The notes beneath the pieces were generated by a model. That model made no database searches, was not told the DNA's origin, and saw nothing but the letters and a program-made list of their open reading frames with translations. Below, piece by piece: positions 1 through 8,556 of a stretch of DNA of 64,000 nucleotides. The stretch is taken from assembly GCF_043195105.1 (NCBI RefSeq), contig NZ_JBAFWO010000004.1; one strand, given 5' to 3'. Position 1 is the stretch's first letter, and every line of letters begins with the position of its first letter. The translations under genes were made by a program, and so were the position numbers. The DNA comes from NCEH01 sp002257205 (GTDB lineage Bacteria; Pseudomonadota; Alphaproteobacteria; Rhizobiales; Xanthobacteraceae).

Positions 1-580
1 CCGCAATGGCCCGGAAGCGCGCGAAATCGATGATGCGGGGATAGGAGGAGCCGCCGGCGATGATCAGCTTGGGCTTGTGCTCCAGGGCCAGGCGCTCCAC
101 CTCGTCATAATCGATCAGCGCCGTGTCCGGCTTCACGCCATAGCCGATGGCCTTGAACCATTTGCCGGAGAGGGTGGGCGGCGCGCCGTGGGTGAGGTGG
201 CCGCCGGCCGCGAGCGACATGCCGAGGATGGTGTCGCCGGGTTGCAGCAGGGCCATCATCACGGCCGCATTGGCCTGGGCGCCCGAATGGGGCTGGACGT
301 TCGCGAACCCGCAGCCGAACAGCGCCTTGGCCCGGTCGATGGCGATTTCCTCCACCACGTCCACATGCTCGCAGCCGCCGTAATAGCGCTTGCCGGGCAG
401 TCCCTCGGCGTATTTGTTGGTCAGCACCGAGCCCTGGGCCGCGAGCACGGCCGGCGAGACGATGTTCTCGGACGCGATCAGCTCGATCTGGTCCTGCTGG
501 CGGGTGAGTTCGGCGCCGATGGCGGCGAACACGGCGGTGTCGGCGAACGGGGCGGCGGCGGTTTTCACCTGGATGTTCAT
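1..580 (-). CDS. glyA: Serine hydroxymethyltransferase, N-terminal part (runs off the left edge)
   Basis: Interconverts serine + tetrahydrofolate and glycine + 5,10-methylene-tetrahydrofolate (PLP enzyme, cytosol). Only the first about 193 codons are in the window; the gene continues leftward beyond base 1. Reading the minus strand from the ATG at 580-578 gives MNIQVKTAAAPFADTAVFA, then the family hallmarks QDQIELIASENIVSPAVL, TNKYAEGLPGKRYYGGCE, NVQPHSGAQANAAV and LTHGAPPTLSGKWF. The last bases read into KPKLIIAGGSSYPRIIDF, typical SHMT. A purine-rich stretch (AGAGGAAAACCAG) sits just before the ATG. It lies immediately downstream of sdaA on the same strand (101 bp gap), a pairing that in Pseudomonas betaine/sarcosine loci handles glycine to serine to pyruvate. 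A housekeeping glyA may exist elsewhere, so this could be a pathway-specific copy; that part is inference. Confidence 0.93.
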   Translation of the reverse strand, partial: MNIQVKTAAAPFADTAVFAAIGAELTRQQDQIELIASENIVSPAVLAAQGSVLTNKYAEGLPGKRYYGGCEHVDVVEEIAIDRAKALFGCGFANVQPHSGAQANAAVMMALLQPGDTILGMSLAAGGHLTHGAPPTLSGKWFKAIGYGVKPDTALIDYDEVERLALEHKPKLIIAGGSSYPRIIDFARFRAIA

Positions 581-681
581 CTGGTTTTCCTCTGGACGTC
601 GGGCAATAGGACATCGTTCGGCGCGCGGCTGAGCCGGGCCGTTCTTGAGCGCAGACGAAGCCCCTCAGGCGGGGCGGCGCC

Positions 682-2031
682 TCAGCATTCGGGTACGTTC
701 ACCGCGAGGCCTCCCTGGGAGGTCTCCTTGTATTTGGACTGCATGTCGGCGCCGGTCTGGCGCATGGTTTCGATCACCTGGTCGAGCGAGACGTGGTGAA
801 TGCCGTCGCCCCGCAGCGCCAGCGAGGCGGCGGCGATGGCCTTGTTGGCGCCGAAGGCGTTGCGCTCGATGCAGGGGATCTGCACCAGCCCGCCGATGGG
901 GTCGCAGGTCATGCCGAGATGGTGTTCCATGGCGATCTCGGCGGCATTCTCGATCTGCTCCGGGGTGGCGCCCAGCACGCAGGCGAGCCCGGCCGCGGCC
1001 ATGGAGGCGGCGGAGCCCACTTCGCCCTGGCAGCCCACTTCGGCGCCGGAGATGGAGGCGTTGCGCTTGATCAGCGCGCCCACCGCCGCCGCCGTCAGCA
1101 GGAAGGCGCGCAGATGCTCGCGCGTCACGCCGGGGCAGAAATCGCGGGCATAGCGCAGCACCGCCGGCACGATGCCGGCCGCGCCATTTGTCGGCGCCGT
1201 CACCACGCGGCCGCCGGCGGCATTCTCCTCATTCACCGCGATGGCGAACACCGAGACCCAGTCCATGATTTCGTGCGGCGGACGCTGGTTGCGCAAATGG
1301 TCGGCCTCCAGCTTCTCGCGGATCGCCTTGGCGCGGCGCTTCACCCGCAGCCGCCCGGGCAAGCTGCCGTCGACGCTCAGGCCTCGGTCGATGCAGGCGA
1401 ACATGGCTTCGGCGATGGCATCGAGCCCCGCTTCCACCTCGGCGCGGGAGCGGGACGCGCATTCGTTCGCCATCTGCACTTCGGCCATGGCAAGGCCGCT
1501 GCGGGCGCAGGCGGTCAGCAGATCCGCCGCGCTGTCGAACGGGTAGGGGACGGCGTGCTCGTCCGCCGCGAGGTTCTCGCCTTCCTCAACGACGAAGCCA
1601 CCGCCGATGGAATAAAACACCTTTTCACTCACCACCGCGCCATCCGCATCGAAGGCGCGGAAGCGCATGGCGTTGGAATGTAAGGGCAAGAGCGTTTCAA
1701 AATCGAAGATCAGGTCGGCGTCGGGATCGAACGCCACGCGCCGGCCGGCATTGGTCGAGATCGCCTTCTCGATGGCGAGGCGCGCCACCAGGGCCGGCAC
1801 GTCGTCCGGGTCCAGGGCGGCGGGCACGGCGCCCATGAGGCCGAGGCAGATGGCTTGGTCGGAGGCATGGCCCTTGCCGGTCCAGGCCAGCGAGCCGAAC
1901 ACTTCCGCGCTTACGCGGCGTGCATCCGCCGGCAGCGTGTCGCGAAACCGCCGGGCCGCGACCATGGGGCCGACCGTATGGGACGAGGACGGGCCGATGC
2001 CGATCTTGAAGAGGTCGAATACGCTGATCAT
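682..2031 (-). CDS. sdaA: L-serine dehydratase (deaminase), single-chain Fe-S type
   Basis: Deaminates L-serine to pyruvate and ammonia with a [4Fe-4S] cluster, cytosolic. The 449-aa product begins MISVFDLFKIGIGPSSSHTV, the conserved beta-domain start. The C-terminal alpha domain carries GCQGEVGSAASMAAAGL and CDPIGGLVQIPCIERN, which hold cluster cysteines, and the protein ends with a cysteine (NVPEC) as in bacterial SdaA. Length is normal for the fused form. I chose the ATG at 2031 rather than the upstream in-frame start because the family begins exactly there and GGGGAGGGCGG precedes it. It is upstream of glyA on the same strand and divergent from a GbdR-like regulator, which fits the final steps of choline/betaine/sarcosine breakdown (glycine to serine to pyruvate). 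Confidence 0.95.
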   Translation of the reverse strand: MISVFDLFKIGIGPSSSHTVGPMVAARRFRDTLPADARRVSAEVFGSLAWTGKGHASDQAICLGLMGAVPAALDPDDVPALVARLAIEKAISTNAGRRVAFDPDADLIFDFETLLPLHSNAMRFRAFDADGAVVSEKVFYSIGGGFVVEEGENLAADEHAVPYPFDSAADLLTACARSGLAMAEVQMANECASRSRAEVEAGLDAIAEAMFACIDRGLSVDGSLPGRLRVKRRAKAIREKLEADHLRNQRPPHEIMDWVSVFAIAVNEENAAGGRVVTAPTNGAAGIVPAVLRYARDFCPGVTREHLRAFLLTAAAVGALIKRNASISGAEVGCQGEVGSAASMAAAGLACVLGATPEQIENAAEIAMEHHLGMTCDPIGGLVQIPCIERNAFGANKAIAAASLALRGDGIHHVSLDQVIETMRQTGADMQSKYKETSQGGLAVNVPEC

Positions 2032-2231
2032 TGCTTGTCCGCCCTCCCCGGTGGCGTTTCGGCCGGTCTCGTGCCGGCAGGATCGACCTTGCCCGAACGC
2101 GCGTCTTGCATCTCGGCCCGGTACGACTAGCATCTGGAACAAATGCGACATGCAAGCGACCAACCCGCGCATCCCCTTCGCCGTGCCACCTGCGGGGCCT
2201 GTGCGCGTGCTGAAACCGGGCGGGCCCGGTG

Positions 2232-3320
2232 ATGTCGATGGCGAGTGCGCCCCGCGCGCGGCCGGGCGTTTCCCCCGCCGCCCGTCGTCCCGCGGCGCCG
2301 GCGGCGAAGCTGCGGGTGGGGTTCGTGCTGATGCACAATTTCACCCTCACGGCCTTTTCCAGCTTCGTGGACGTGCTGCGCCTCGCCGGCGACAAGGGCG
2401 ACCGCTCGCGGCCCATTGATTGTTCCTGGCACCTTATGAGCCCGAACCGCCGGCCGGCGCGCTCGTCCTGCGGGATCGAGATCCAGCCCACGGCCGACCT
2501 GCTGGATCCGGCGGGCTTCGATTATATCGTCGTGGTCGGCGGCCTGCTGCACGGCATGCCGCCCTTGCCGGCGGCGATCGCCACCTATCTCCAGGCGGCC
2601 GCCAAGGCCGGGGTGACGCTGATCGGCGTGTGCACCGGCTCGTTCGTGCTGTGCCGGCTCGGCCTGATGAGCCAGCGCAAATGCTGCGTGAGCTGGTATC
2701 ATTACCGCGATTTCCTGGAGGAATTTCCGGCGCTTGTGCCGGTGGCGGACCGGCTGTTCGTGATCGACCGCGACCGCATCACCTGCTCCGGCGGGGCGGG
2801 GGTGGCGGATCTCGCCGCGAAGCTGGTGGCCGATCACCTCGGCCCAGCGACGGCGCAGAAGGCGCTGAACATCCTGCTGATCGACCGTCCGCGTTCGGCG
2901 GAAAGCGCCCAGCCGGCGCCGCGCCTTTCGGAAGGGGCGAGCGATGATGCGCGGGTCTCGCGGGCGCTGCTGCTGATGGAGCAGAATCTTGCCGAGCCGC
3001 TGCCGGTCTCGGCGCTGGCCGCGGCGCTGCATGTGAGCGTGCGCCAGTTGGAACGGCTGTTCGCCGAGCGCCTGGGCGAGACGCCGCAGGAAAGCTATCT
3101 GGCGCTCCGCCTCAAGCACGGCCGCTGGATGCTGGCCAACACGCCCTTCTCCGCCGGCCAGATCGCGGCGGAGCTGGGCTTTGCCGACGGCTCGCATTTC
3201 GGCCGTGCGTTCAAGGCGCGGTTCGGCGCCACGCCGGCGGCGTTCCGCAAGGCAGCGAAGGCGGGGGTCCCCCCTGCACACGGCACGGGTGAGAATGCCG
3301 ACCGCCGGGTGTTTGAGTGA
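2232..3320 (+). CDS. GlxA/GbdR-type AraC-family transcriptional regulator
   Basis: DNA-binding regulator. Residues about 28-200 form a DJ-1/GATase1-like domain with GVCTGSFVLCRLGLM around the nucleophile-elbow cysteine. Residues about 240-340 form the AraC two-helix-turn-helix domain (ALHVSVRQLERLFAERLGE, then AAELGFADGSHFGRAFKARF). In Pseudomonas this architecture is GbdR, which senses glycine betaine/dimethylglycine and activates choline, betaine and sarcosine genes including glyA and sda. Here it is divergent from sdaA-glyA across a 200-bp gap. That context, plus the GbdR-associated genes at 9674-11220, supports a GbdR-like role, though carnitine or arginine regulators share the fold. The start is uncertain between GTG 2229, ATG 2232 and ATG 2238. 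Confidence 0.87.
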   Translation: MSMASAPRARPGVSPAARRPAAPAAKLRVGFVLMHNFTLTAFSSFVDVLRLAGDKGDRSRPIDCSWHLMSPNRRPARSSCGIEIQPTADLLDPAGFDYIVVVGGLLHGMPPLPAAIATYLQAAAKAGVTLIGVCTGSFVLCRLGLMSQRKCCVSWYHYRDFLEEFPALVPVADRLFVIDRDRITCSGGAGVADLAAKLVADHLGPATAQKALNILLIDRPRSAESAQPAPRLSEGASDDARVSRALLLMEQNLAEPLPVSALAAALHVSVRQLERLFAERLGETPQESYLALRLKHGRWMLANTPFSAGQIAAELGFADGSHFGRAFKARFGATPAAFRKAAKAGVPPAHGTGENADRRVFE

Positions 3321-3323
3321 AAT

Positions 3324-3836
3324 TTAGCCCTCGGCGGTTTCCGCACCCATGGAAATACGCAGCGGCTCATGCCCGGTCAGCGCCAGAAACGCGAGCAGCC
3401 GCTCGGGGGTCAGGGACGTGGTCTTCTCATTGGTGAGGGGATGGCAATTGACGAACGGCGCCGCGAGCAGCGCCGCGTCGAGCGCCACCGTCACCTGCCC
3501 CTGCGTGTCGTTCAGCGCCGCCAGCAGCGAGACCGCGCCGGGCAACACGCCGAGATGTTCGTAGAGCGCTTCCGCCGAGCCGAAGGAGAGCCCACCGCGC
3601 GCGCCGATCTTGCCGCGCAAGCCCTTCAGGTCGACCGGCGTGTTCTCCTCAATGGAGACCAGGAAATAGCTCTTCTTGCCGTCGCGCAGGAACAGGTTCT
3701 TGGTGTGGGCGCCGGGAATATCGCCGCGCAGGGCCTGGGATTCCGCCACCGTGTGCACCGGCGGATGGCTGAAGGTAACCGCGTCGATCCGGTTGCGCGC
3801 GAGGAAGTCCAGCACGTCGTCAGGGGTCAAGGGCAT
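3324..3836 (-). CDS. ProXp-ala/PrdX-type prolyl-tRNA editing deacylase (YbaK/EbsC fold)
   Basis: Free-standing trans-editing protein that hydrolyses mischarged aminoacyl-tRNA, typically Ala-tRNA(Pro), in the cytosol. The 170-aa product begins MPLTPDDVLDFLARNRIDA. It contains HTVAESQALRGDIPGAHTKN and NLFLRDGKKSYFLVS (the conserved substrate-pocket lysine lies in KNLF), then LSFGSAEALYEHLGVLPGAVS, and ends with PFVNCHPLTNEKTTSLT, the usual PrdX tail. An open frame continues upstream, but those residues are shadow translation of the neighbouring LysR gene, so I place the start at 3836. It is convergent with the GlxA-type regulator (3 bp between stops) and appears unrelated in function to its neighbours. 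Confidence 0.87.
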   Translation of the reverse strand: MPLTPDDVLDFLARNRIDAVTFSHPPVHTVAESQALRGDIPGAHTKNLFLRDGKKSYFLVSIEENTPVDLKGLRGKIGARGGLSFGSAEALYEHLGVLPGAVSLLAALNDTQGQVTVALDAALLAAPFVNCHPLTNEKTTSLTPERLLAFLALTGHEPLRISMGAETAEG

Positions 3837-3957
3837 GGGGTGCTCGCCTGCTGCGGGGCCGGCCCGTTCGGCCGTCAGGGCCGGGTTCATCGTCCATTTT
3901 AAGGAAGATGACAAGGCTGTCCGGCACAGTGCTCCCCTGCGCGGGACAAGATGTCGT

Positions 3958-4851
3958 TCAGTTGCCGCCCCAAATGGTGGAGAGAAATTCTGTAAACACG
4001 GCGATGCTGGGCGATTGCACCGGGGTGGCCCAGACCGCGCAGGTGTAGAGCTTCTCCGGTATGTCGTCGAGATCGCGGATGACGATGCCGCGGCGCTGCA
4101 CGTTGCGCACGCAGCTGGCATAGACGCTGACCCCGGCGCCCGCCGCCACGAGGCCGAAAATGCCTTCCGAGGACGAGGCTTCCTGCACGATGTTCGGACT
4201 GAAGCCGGCGCGGTGGCAGAGCGAGAACAGGCTGGCGCGATAGGCCCCCCAATTGTCGCCCGAGCCGAGCACGAACGGTTCGCGCGCCAGATCCGACAGG
4301 CGCAGCGCGCGCACGTTGGAGAGCGGATGGGTGATCGGCAGGAGCGCCACATAGCGATTGTCGTCGAAGGTGTAGCTCGCCATGCGCGGCTGATCGAACG
4401 GGCCGATCATGAAGCCGATGTCGATGCGATCGGCGAGCAGGGCTTCCTGCTGCTTCATGGTGGCGTAGAAGGAGAGCTCGAGCCGGATCTCGGGCCGGAA
4501 CCGGCTGAAGGCGCGCAGGAATTCCGGCAACCGGCCGTTGATGGCGAAATCCATGTAGCCGATGCGCAGCACGCCGGTTTCCCCGCTCGCGGTGCGGCGG
4601 GCCACCGAAACCGCGCGCTCCAGCCGCTCCAGCGAAAGCCGCACCTCGGCGAGGAAGGCCTTGCCGGCCTCGGTCAATTCCACCGTGCGGGTGGTGCGCC
4701 GCAGCAGCGGGACGCCCACGTCCTGCTCCAGTTCGCCGATGAGGCGGCTCATGCCCGGCTGGGTCATGTGAGCCCGCTTCGCGGCGCGGCTGAAATGCAG
4801 TTCCTCCGCCAGAAGCAGGAAGCAGCGCAGGTGGCGGAGATCGAAACGCAT
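3958..4851 (-). CDS. LysR-family transcriptional regulator
   Basis: A 297-aa LysR regulator. The N-terminal winged HTH (residues about 1-60) reads MRFDLRHLRCFLLLAEELHF followed by SRAAKRAHMTQPGMSRLIGE. A linker helix follows, and the rest is the periplasmic-binding-protein-like effector domain (GVLRIGYMDFAINGRLPEFL). It is divergent from the N-carbamoylsarcosine amidase-like gene and ABC transporter (4976-9618) across 124 bp that contain an ATACC-N6-GGTAT dyad. It is therefore likely to control that operon, as is usual for divergent LysR genes. The effector cannot be read from the sequence; a substrate or product of the hydrolase is the natural guess. Confidence 0.92.
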   Translation of the reverse strand: MRFDLRHLRCFLLLAEELHFSRAAKRAHMTQPGMSRLIGELEQDVGVPLLRRTTRTVELTEAGKAFLAEVRLSLERLERAVSVARRTASGETGVLRIGYMDFAINGRLPEFLRAFSRFRPEIRLELSFYATMKQQEALLADRIDIGFMIGPFDQPRMASYTFDDNRYVALLPITHPLSNVRALRLSDLAREPFVLGSGDNWGAYRASLFSLCHRAGFSPNIVQEASSSEGIFGLVAAGAGVSVYASCVRNVQRRGIVIRDLDDIPEKLYTCAVWATPVQSPSIAVFTEFLSTIWGGN

Positions 4852-4860
4852 GGGGAATTC

Positions 4861-4876
4861 ATACCATATGCGGTAT
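4861..4876. promoter_or_regulatory. Candidate LysR operator (ATACC-N6-GGTAT dyad)
   Basis: ATACCATATGCGGTAT lies ten bases upstream of the LysR start and about 100 bp before the divergent hydrolase gene. Arms ATACC and GGTAT are perfect inverted repeats with a 6-bp centre, the size and placement expected of a LysR recognition site. The assignment is by position and symmetry only. Confidence 0.45.
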
Positions 4877-4975
4877 TAAACGGGGCAAAATAAGAATTTC
4901 TCATTTCCAATCCCCGTGCGCAACCTGTCTTCAGCCGCCGCCGCAGAGGGGCGCACCAGCACAGGGAATTTCGGC

Positions 4976-5680
4976 ATGGCCATCGAGAGCGATCTCGAGG
5001 CAGCCCTCGCGGCTGCCTTCACTCAGGCGACCTCCCTCTATCAGGGCCGCGGCTTCCAGCGCCGCGTCGGCTTCGGGCGCCGCCCGGCGCTGATCAATGT
5101 GGATCTCGCCAATGCCTGGACCCGCCCAGGCAATCCCTTCACCTGCGAGAAGATCGACGAGGAGATCATCCCCGGCGTCCAGGCCCTGCTCGCGGCCTGC
5201 CGGCGCAACGGCCATCCGGTGGTGCATGTCACCACCTGCTACCAGGTCACCGACACCCACAGCGACGCCACCGACATGGGCTTGTGGCACAAGAAGATTC
5301 CCATCGAGGTGGTGGACCAGGCCAAGCCCGAATTGTGGGCCATCGACAGCCGCATCGAGCCGGTGGCGGGCGAACAGGTGCTGATCAAGAAGCGCGCCTC
5401 CGCCTTTCACGGCACCTATCTCGCGGGCTTCCTGCGGGCGAACAATGTGGACACCATCCTGGTCACCGGCGTCACCGCCTCGGCCTGCGTGCGCACCACG
5501 CTGTGCGACGGCCTCGCCGAAGGCTTCCGCACCATCGCGGTGAAGGAATGCATCGGCGACCGCGTGCCCGGCGCGGTGGCGTGGAACCTGTTCGATATCG
5601 ACGCCAAGTTCGCCGATGTGGAGCCGCTCTCGCGCTGCATCGCCTATCTCGACGACGTCGGCACCCGCGCCGCGGCTTGA
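4976..5680 (+). CDS. Isochorismatase-fold amidohydrolase, N-carbamoylsarcosine amidase-like
   Basis: Cysteine hydrolase of the CSHase family; the closest named activity is N-carbamoylsarcosine to sarcosine + CO2 + NH3. The 234-aa product shows the Asp-Lys-Cys triad: D43 in LINVDLANAW, K138/K139 in VLIKKRASAFHGTYL, and C171 in VTGVTASACVRTT. I chose the ATG at 4976 (MAIESDLEAAL) because AGGGAA lies 8 bp upstream; a GTG at 4916 would add 20 residues. It is the first gene of an operon with a PotABCD-type ABC transporter and faces a LysR regulator, so the transporter probably imports its substrate. Sarcosine output would link to the betaine/serine genes at the left edge. The exact substrate (N-carbamoylsarcosine or another ureido/amide compound) is not proven. 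Confidence 0.82.
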   Translation: MAIESDLEAALAAAFTQATSLYQGRGFQRRVGFGRRPALINVDLANAWTRPGNPFTCEKIDEEIIPGVQALLAACRRNGHPVVHVTTCYQVTDTHSDATDMGLWHKKIPIEVVDQAKPELWAIDSRIEPVAGEQVLIKKRASAFHGTYLAGFLRANNVDTILVTGVTASACVRTTLCDGLAEGFRTIAVKECIGDRVPGAVAWNLFDIDAKFADVEPLSRCIAYLDDVGTRAAA

Positions 5681-5724
5681 CCCGTATTCGCACCCCGCTC
5701 CCCAATAAAAATCCAGAGGCGGAC

Positions 5725-6792
5725 ATGACGAAAACTTTCGAAACCTTGCTCAGCTCGCCCTCGCGCCGCGCCGTCCTCGCCGGGCTCGGTGCCGGCGCAG
5801 TCGCCCTTGCCGCCCCGCGCATCTCGCGCGCGGCGGAGGGGACGCTGGTGGTCTCCAATTGGGGCGGCGACTGGAACGAGCGCACCATCAAGTTCGTCGA
5901 GGCGCCGCTGGTGGAAAGCCAGGGCATCAAGATCGTCCGCGATCTCGGCATGGAGCCGGAGCGCAAGGCGAAACTGATCGCCGAGAAGCGCCTGAAGCGC
6001 GGCAGCATCGACGTCATCCACATCAATGAGGGCGACAGCGTCGAATTGTTCGGCCAGGAGGTGATCTCGAACATCGATTTCACCAAGGTGCCGAATTATG
6101 CCGACGTGGTCCCGGCGTTGAAGTCCAAGCCGTTCTTCGTGCCGTGGCTCTATAGTGGCGTGTCGATCATCTACAATAAGGACAAGGTGCCGAACCCGCC
6201 GAAATCCTACGAAGAGCTGTGGGACAAGAAATGGGCCGGAAAGCTCGGCCTCACCAACCAGCTTTATTTCAACTACATCATGATGGCGGGCCTGATCAAA
6301 GGTGGCAACGTCACCAATACGGAGGACGGCAAGAAGCGGCTGATCGAGTTGAAGGCGCTGACCCAGCCGCGCATCTATGCCGCCCACCAGCAACTCGGCG
6401 CCGGTCTCGTGAATGGCGAAGTCGACATCGCGGTGAACTACAAGGCACGCGGCCTGCAATGGGCCAATGATGGCGCCCCGCTCGCGATCCAATATCCGTC
6501 CGAAGGCGCGATCGCCGTCATGTTTGGCGCCTCCTTGCCCACGCGCGCGCCGAGCCCGGACCTTTCCGCCATCTATTTCAACGCCATGCTGGATCGCAAA
6601 GCCATGGCGGGTCTTGCCGGCGCCAGCTTCTATGCGCCCGCCAACGGCAAGGCGGAGCTTTCGCCCGAGCTGAAGGCGAAGGTGGATTTCACCGCGGCGG
6701 AAGCTGCCGCATTGAAATTCCCCGATTATCAGCACGTGGCGAAGAATACGGCGGAATGGCTGGAATGGTGGAACAAGAATATCGCGAGCTGA
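5725..6792 (+). CDS. ABC transporter substrate-binding protein, PotD/polyamine-type
   Basis: Periplasmic binding protein of 355 aa. The N-terminus carries a Tat-like signal (SPSRRAVLAGLGAGAVALAA, with twin arginine) and a cleavage region near RISRAAEG. The mature part starts TLVVSNWGGDWNERTIKF, typical of the family-1 spermidine/putrescine/Fe-type binding proteins. Later motifs include GVSIIYNKDKVPNPPKSYEEL and KWAGKLGLTNQ. It sits 44 bp after the amidohydrolase and just before two permeases and an ATPase, giving a complete importer. The ligand is unknown; context suggests an N-carbamoyl or N-methyl amino compound rather than a classic polyamine. Confidence 0.9.
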   Translation: MTKTFETLLSSPSRRAVLAGLGAGAVALAAPRISRAAEGTLVVSNWGGDWNERTIKFVEAPLVESQGIKIVRDLGMEPERKAKLIAEKRLKRGSIDVIHINEGDSVELFGQEVISNIDFTKVPNYADVVPALKSKPFFVPWLYSGVSIIYNKDKVPNPPKSYEELWDKKWAGKLGLTNQLYFNYIMMAGLIKGGNVTNTEDGKKRLIELKALTQPRIYAAHQQLGAGLVNGEVDIAVNYKARGLQWANDGAPLAIQYPSEGAIAVMFGASLPTRAPSPDLSAIYFNAMLDRKAMAGLAGASFYAPANGKAELSPELKAKVDFTAAEAAALKFPDYQHVAKNTAEWLEWWNKNIAS

Positions 6793-6803
6793 ACGAGGCC
6801 GCG

Positions 6804-7706
6804 ATGACTTCCTCCACCGCGACCATGCCCCTTCCCGCGTCCCCTGCGCGGGACGTCAGGCGCCGCTCGCCTGCCTTCGGGCTGGCGGCGCCTGCGACGC
6901 TGTTCGTCGTGCTGGCGCTGCTCGGCCCGCTCGCCCTCATGTTCCGCTACAGCCTGAACCGCTTCGTGCCGGGGCAGATGATGGTGGAGGCGCTGACGCT
7001 GGCGAACTACCAGAAATTCTTCGCCGACAGCTTCTATCAGGACGTGCTCTTCACCACGCTGTGGGTCTCCGCCGTCTCCACGATCCTGTGCCTGCTGGCC
7101 GGCTTTCCCGTCGCCTATTTCCTGGTGCGGCAGGCCAGCGCGAAGTGGAAGGGGCGGCTCTTGCTGCTCATCATCCTGCCCTTGCTCATGGGCAATGCGG
7201 TGCGCACGGCGGCGTGGATGGTGATCCTCGGCGACAAGGGGATGTTCAATGCCGCCATCGGCACGCTCGGCCTTGCACCGGTGAAGCTGATGTATACGCC
7301 GCTGGCGGTCATCATCGGCCTGGTCTCGGTGATGCTGCCGTTCATGATCGTGACTTTGCAGAGCGTGCTGGAAGGCATCGACGAGAATCTGGAATCCGCC
7401 GCCGCGAGTCTCGGCGCCGGGCATCTGACGATCCTCAAGCGGGTGGTGCTGCCGCTCGCCTTGCCGGGGCTGCTGGCGGGCACCATGCTGTGCTTCATCC
7501 TCTCCATGAACGCTTATGCGACGCCGGTGCTGATCGGCGGGCCGAGCTTTCACATGATGGCGCCGACCGTCTACCAGCAGGTGGCCAAAGCCATGAACTG
7601 GCCGTTCGGCGCGGCGCTGGCATTCGTGCTCATGGCCGTGACGCTGGTGCTGACCACCGCCGCCAACATGCTGGTGCAGCGGCATTATCGCCGCTGGAGC
7701 GAGTGA
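6804..7706 (+). CDS. ABC transporter permease, PotB-type
   Basis: Inner-membrane permease of about 300 aa with six predicted hydrophobic segments. The first is PATLFVVLALLGPLALMF and the last lies near GAALAFVLMAVTLVLTTAAN. The EAA coupling loop, SAAASLGAGHLTILKRVVLP, contacts the ATPase. The ATG at 6804 is preferred (GAGG six bases upstream, 11 bp after the binding-protein stop); an in-frame ATG at 6756 would overlap that gene. It pairs with the next permease as a heterodimer. Confidence 0.9.
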   Translation: MTSSTATMPLPASPARDVRRRSPAFGLAAPATLFVVLALLGPLALMFRYSLNRFVPGQMMVEALTLANYQKFFADSFYQDVLFTTLWVSAVSTILCLLAGFPVAYFLVRQASAKWKGRLLLLIILPLLMGNAVRTAAWMVILGDKGMFNAAIGTLGLAPVKLMYTPLAVIIGLVSVMLPFMIVTLQSVLEGIDENLESAAASLGAGHLTILKRVVLPLALPGLLAGTMLCFILSMNAYATPVLIGGPSFHMMAPTVYQQVAKAMNWPFGAALAFVLMAVTLVLTTAANMLVQRHYRRWSE

Positions 7707-7721
7707 GCGGAGAAAACCGAC

Positions 7722-8528
7722 ATGGGACCGATCGCCGTCAACCGCATCTATGCCGCGCTCTCCGCGCTGGTGCTGGCCTTCGTGGTGCTGCCGCTGGTGG
7801 CGATCGTGTGGGTGAGCTTCTTCGCCAACAAGATCCTCTCCTTTCCGCCCACCGGCTACACGCTCTCCTGGTATGCCCGCGCCTGGGCGCAGGATGCGTT
7901 CCGCGACGGCTTCATCACCAGCGTTCAGACCGCGCTGTGCGCCGTCGTGATCTCGCTCGTCCTCGGCGTGCCGGCGAGCCTCGCCTTGGTGCGCTACCGC
8001 TTTCCGGGGCGGGATGCGATCCAGACGCTCTTGCTCGCGCCCATGATCGTGCCGGGCATCGTCGGCGGCGCGGCGCTGTTCATGGCCTTCATCGAGCTGG
8101 AAGTCCTGTTCGACGTGGAAGTTGCCGGCACCTTGCCCGGGCTTCTGGTGGCCCACGGGCTGATCGCCTTGCCGTGGACGGTGCGGCTGGTCACGGCCTC
8201 GCTCGCCGGTACGAACCGTTCGTTCGAGGAGGCGGCGGCGTCCCTCGGCGCGGGGCCGCTCACCGTGTTCTTCCGCGTGACGCTGCCGCTGATCAAGCCG
8301 GCGCTGGTGGCGGCGGCGCTGTTCTCCTTCGTGATTTCCTTCATCGATCTGGAGAAGTCGATCTTTCTCGTCGGGCCGGGCCGCACGACGCTTCAGATCG
8401 CGCTGGTCTCCTATCTGGAATGGAATCTCGATTCCACGGTTGCCGCGGTTGCCGCGGTGCAAATCCTCATCATCGGCGCGCTGCTGCTGGTCAGCGACCG
8501 CTACGCACGCTTGGCCCGCGCCTTCTGA
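7722..8528 (+). CDS. ABC transporter permease, PotC-type
   Basis: Second inner-membrane permease of the same importer, 268 aa. The N-terminal hydrophobic segment spans ALSALVLAFVVLPLVAIVWV. The EAA loop EEAAASLGAGPLTVFFRVTL lies near residue 170, and the final helix near AVQILIIGALLLVSDRYAR. It begins 15 bp after the first permease gene and is followed 28 bp later by the ATPase, consistent with one transcript. Confidence 0.9.
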   Translation: MGPIAVNRIYAALSALVLAFVVLPLVAIVWVSFFANKILSFPPTGYTLSWYARAWAQDAFRDGFITSVQTALCAVVISLVLGVPASLALVRYRFPGRDAIQTLLLAPMIVPGIVGGAALFMAFIELEVLFDVEVAGTLPGLLVAHGLIALPWTVRLVTASLAGTNRSFEEAAASLGAGPLTVFFRVTLPLIKPALVAAALFSFVISFIDLEKSIFLVGPGRTTLQIALVSYLEWNLDSTVAAVAAVQILIIGALLLVSDRYARLARAF

Positions 8529-8556
8529 AGAGCGCCGCGAACGAAACGGGTGAGCC

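Noticed and set aside
658..676. GCCCC-N6-GGGGC hairpin between glyA and sdaA as a terminator
   Set aside because: Five-base stem without a T-run, and sdaA-glyA look co-transcribed.
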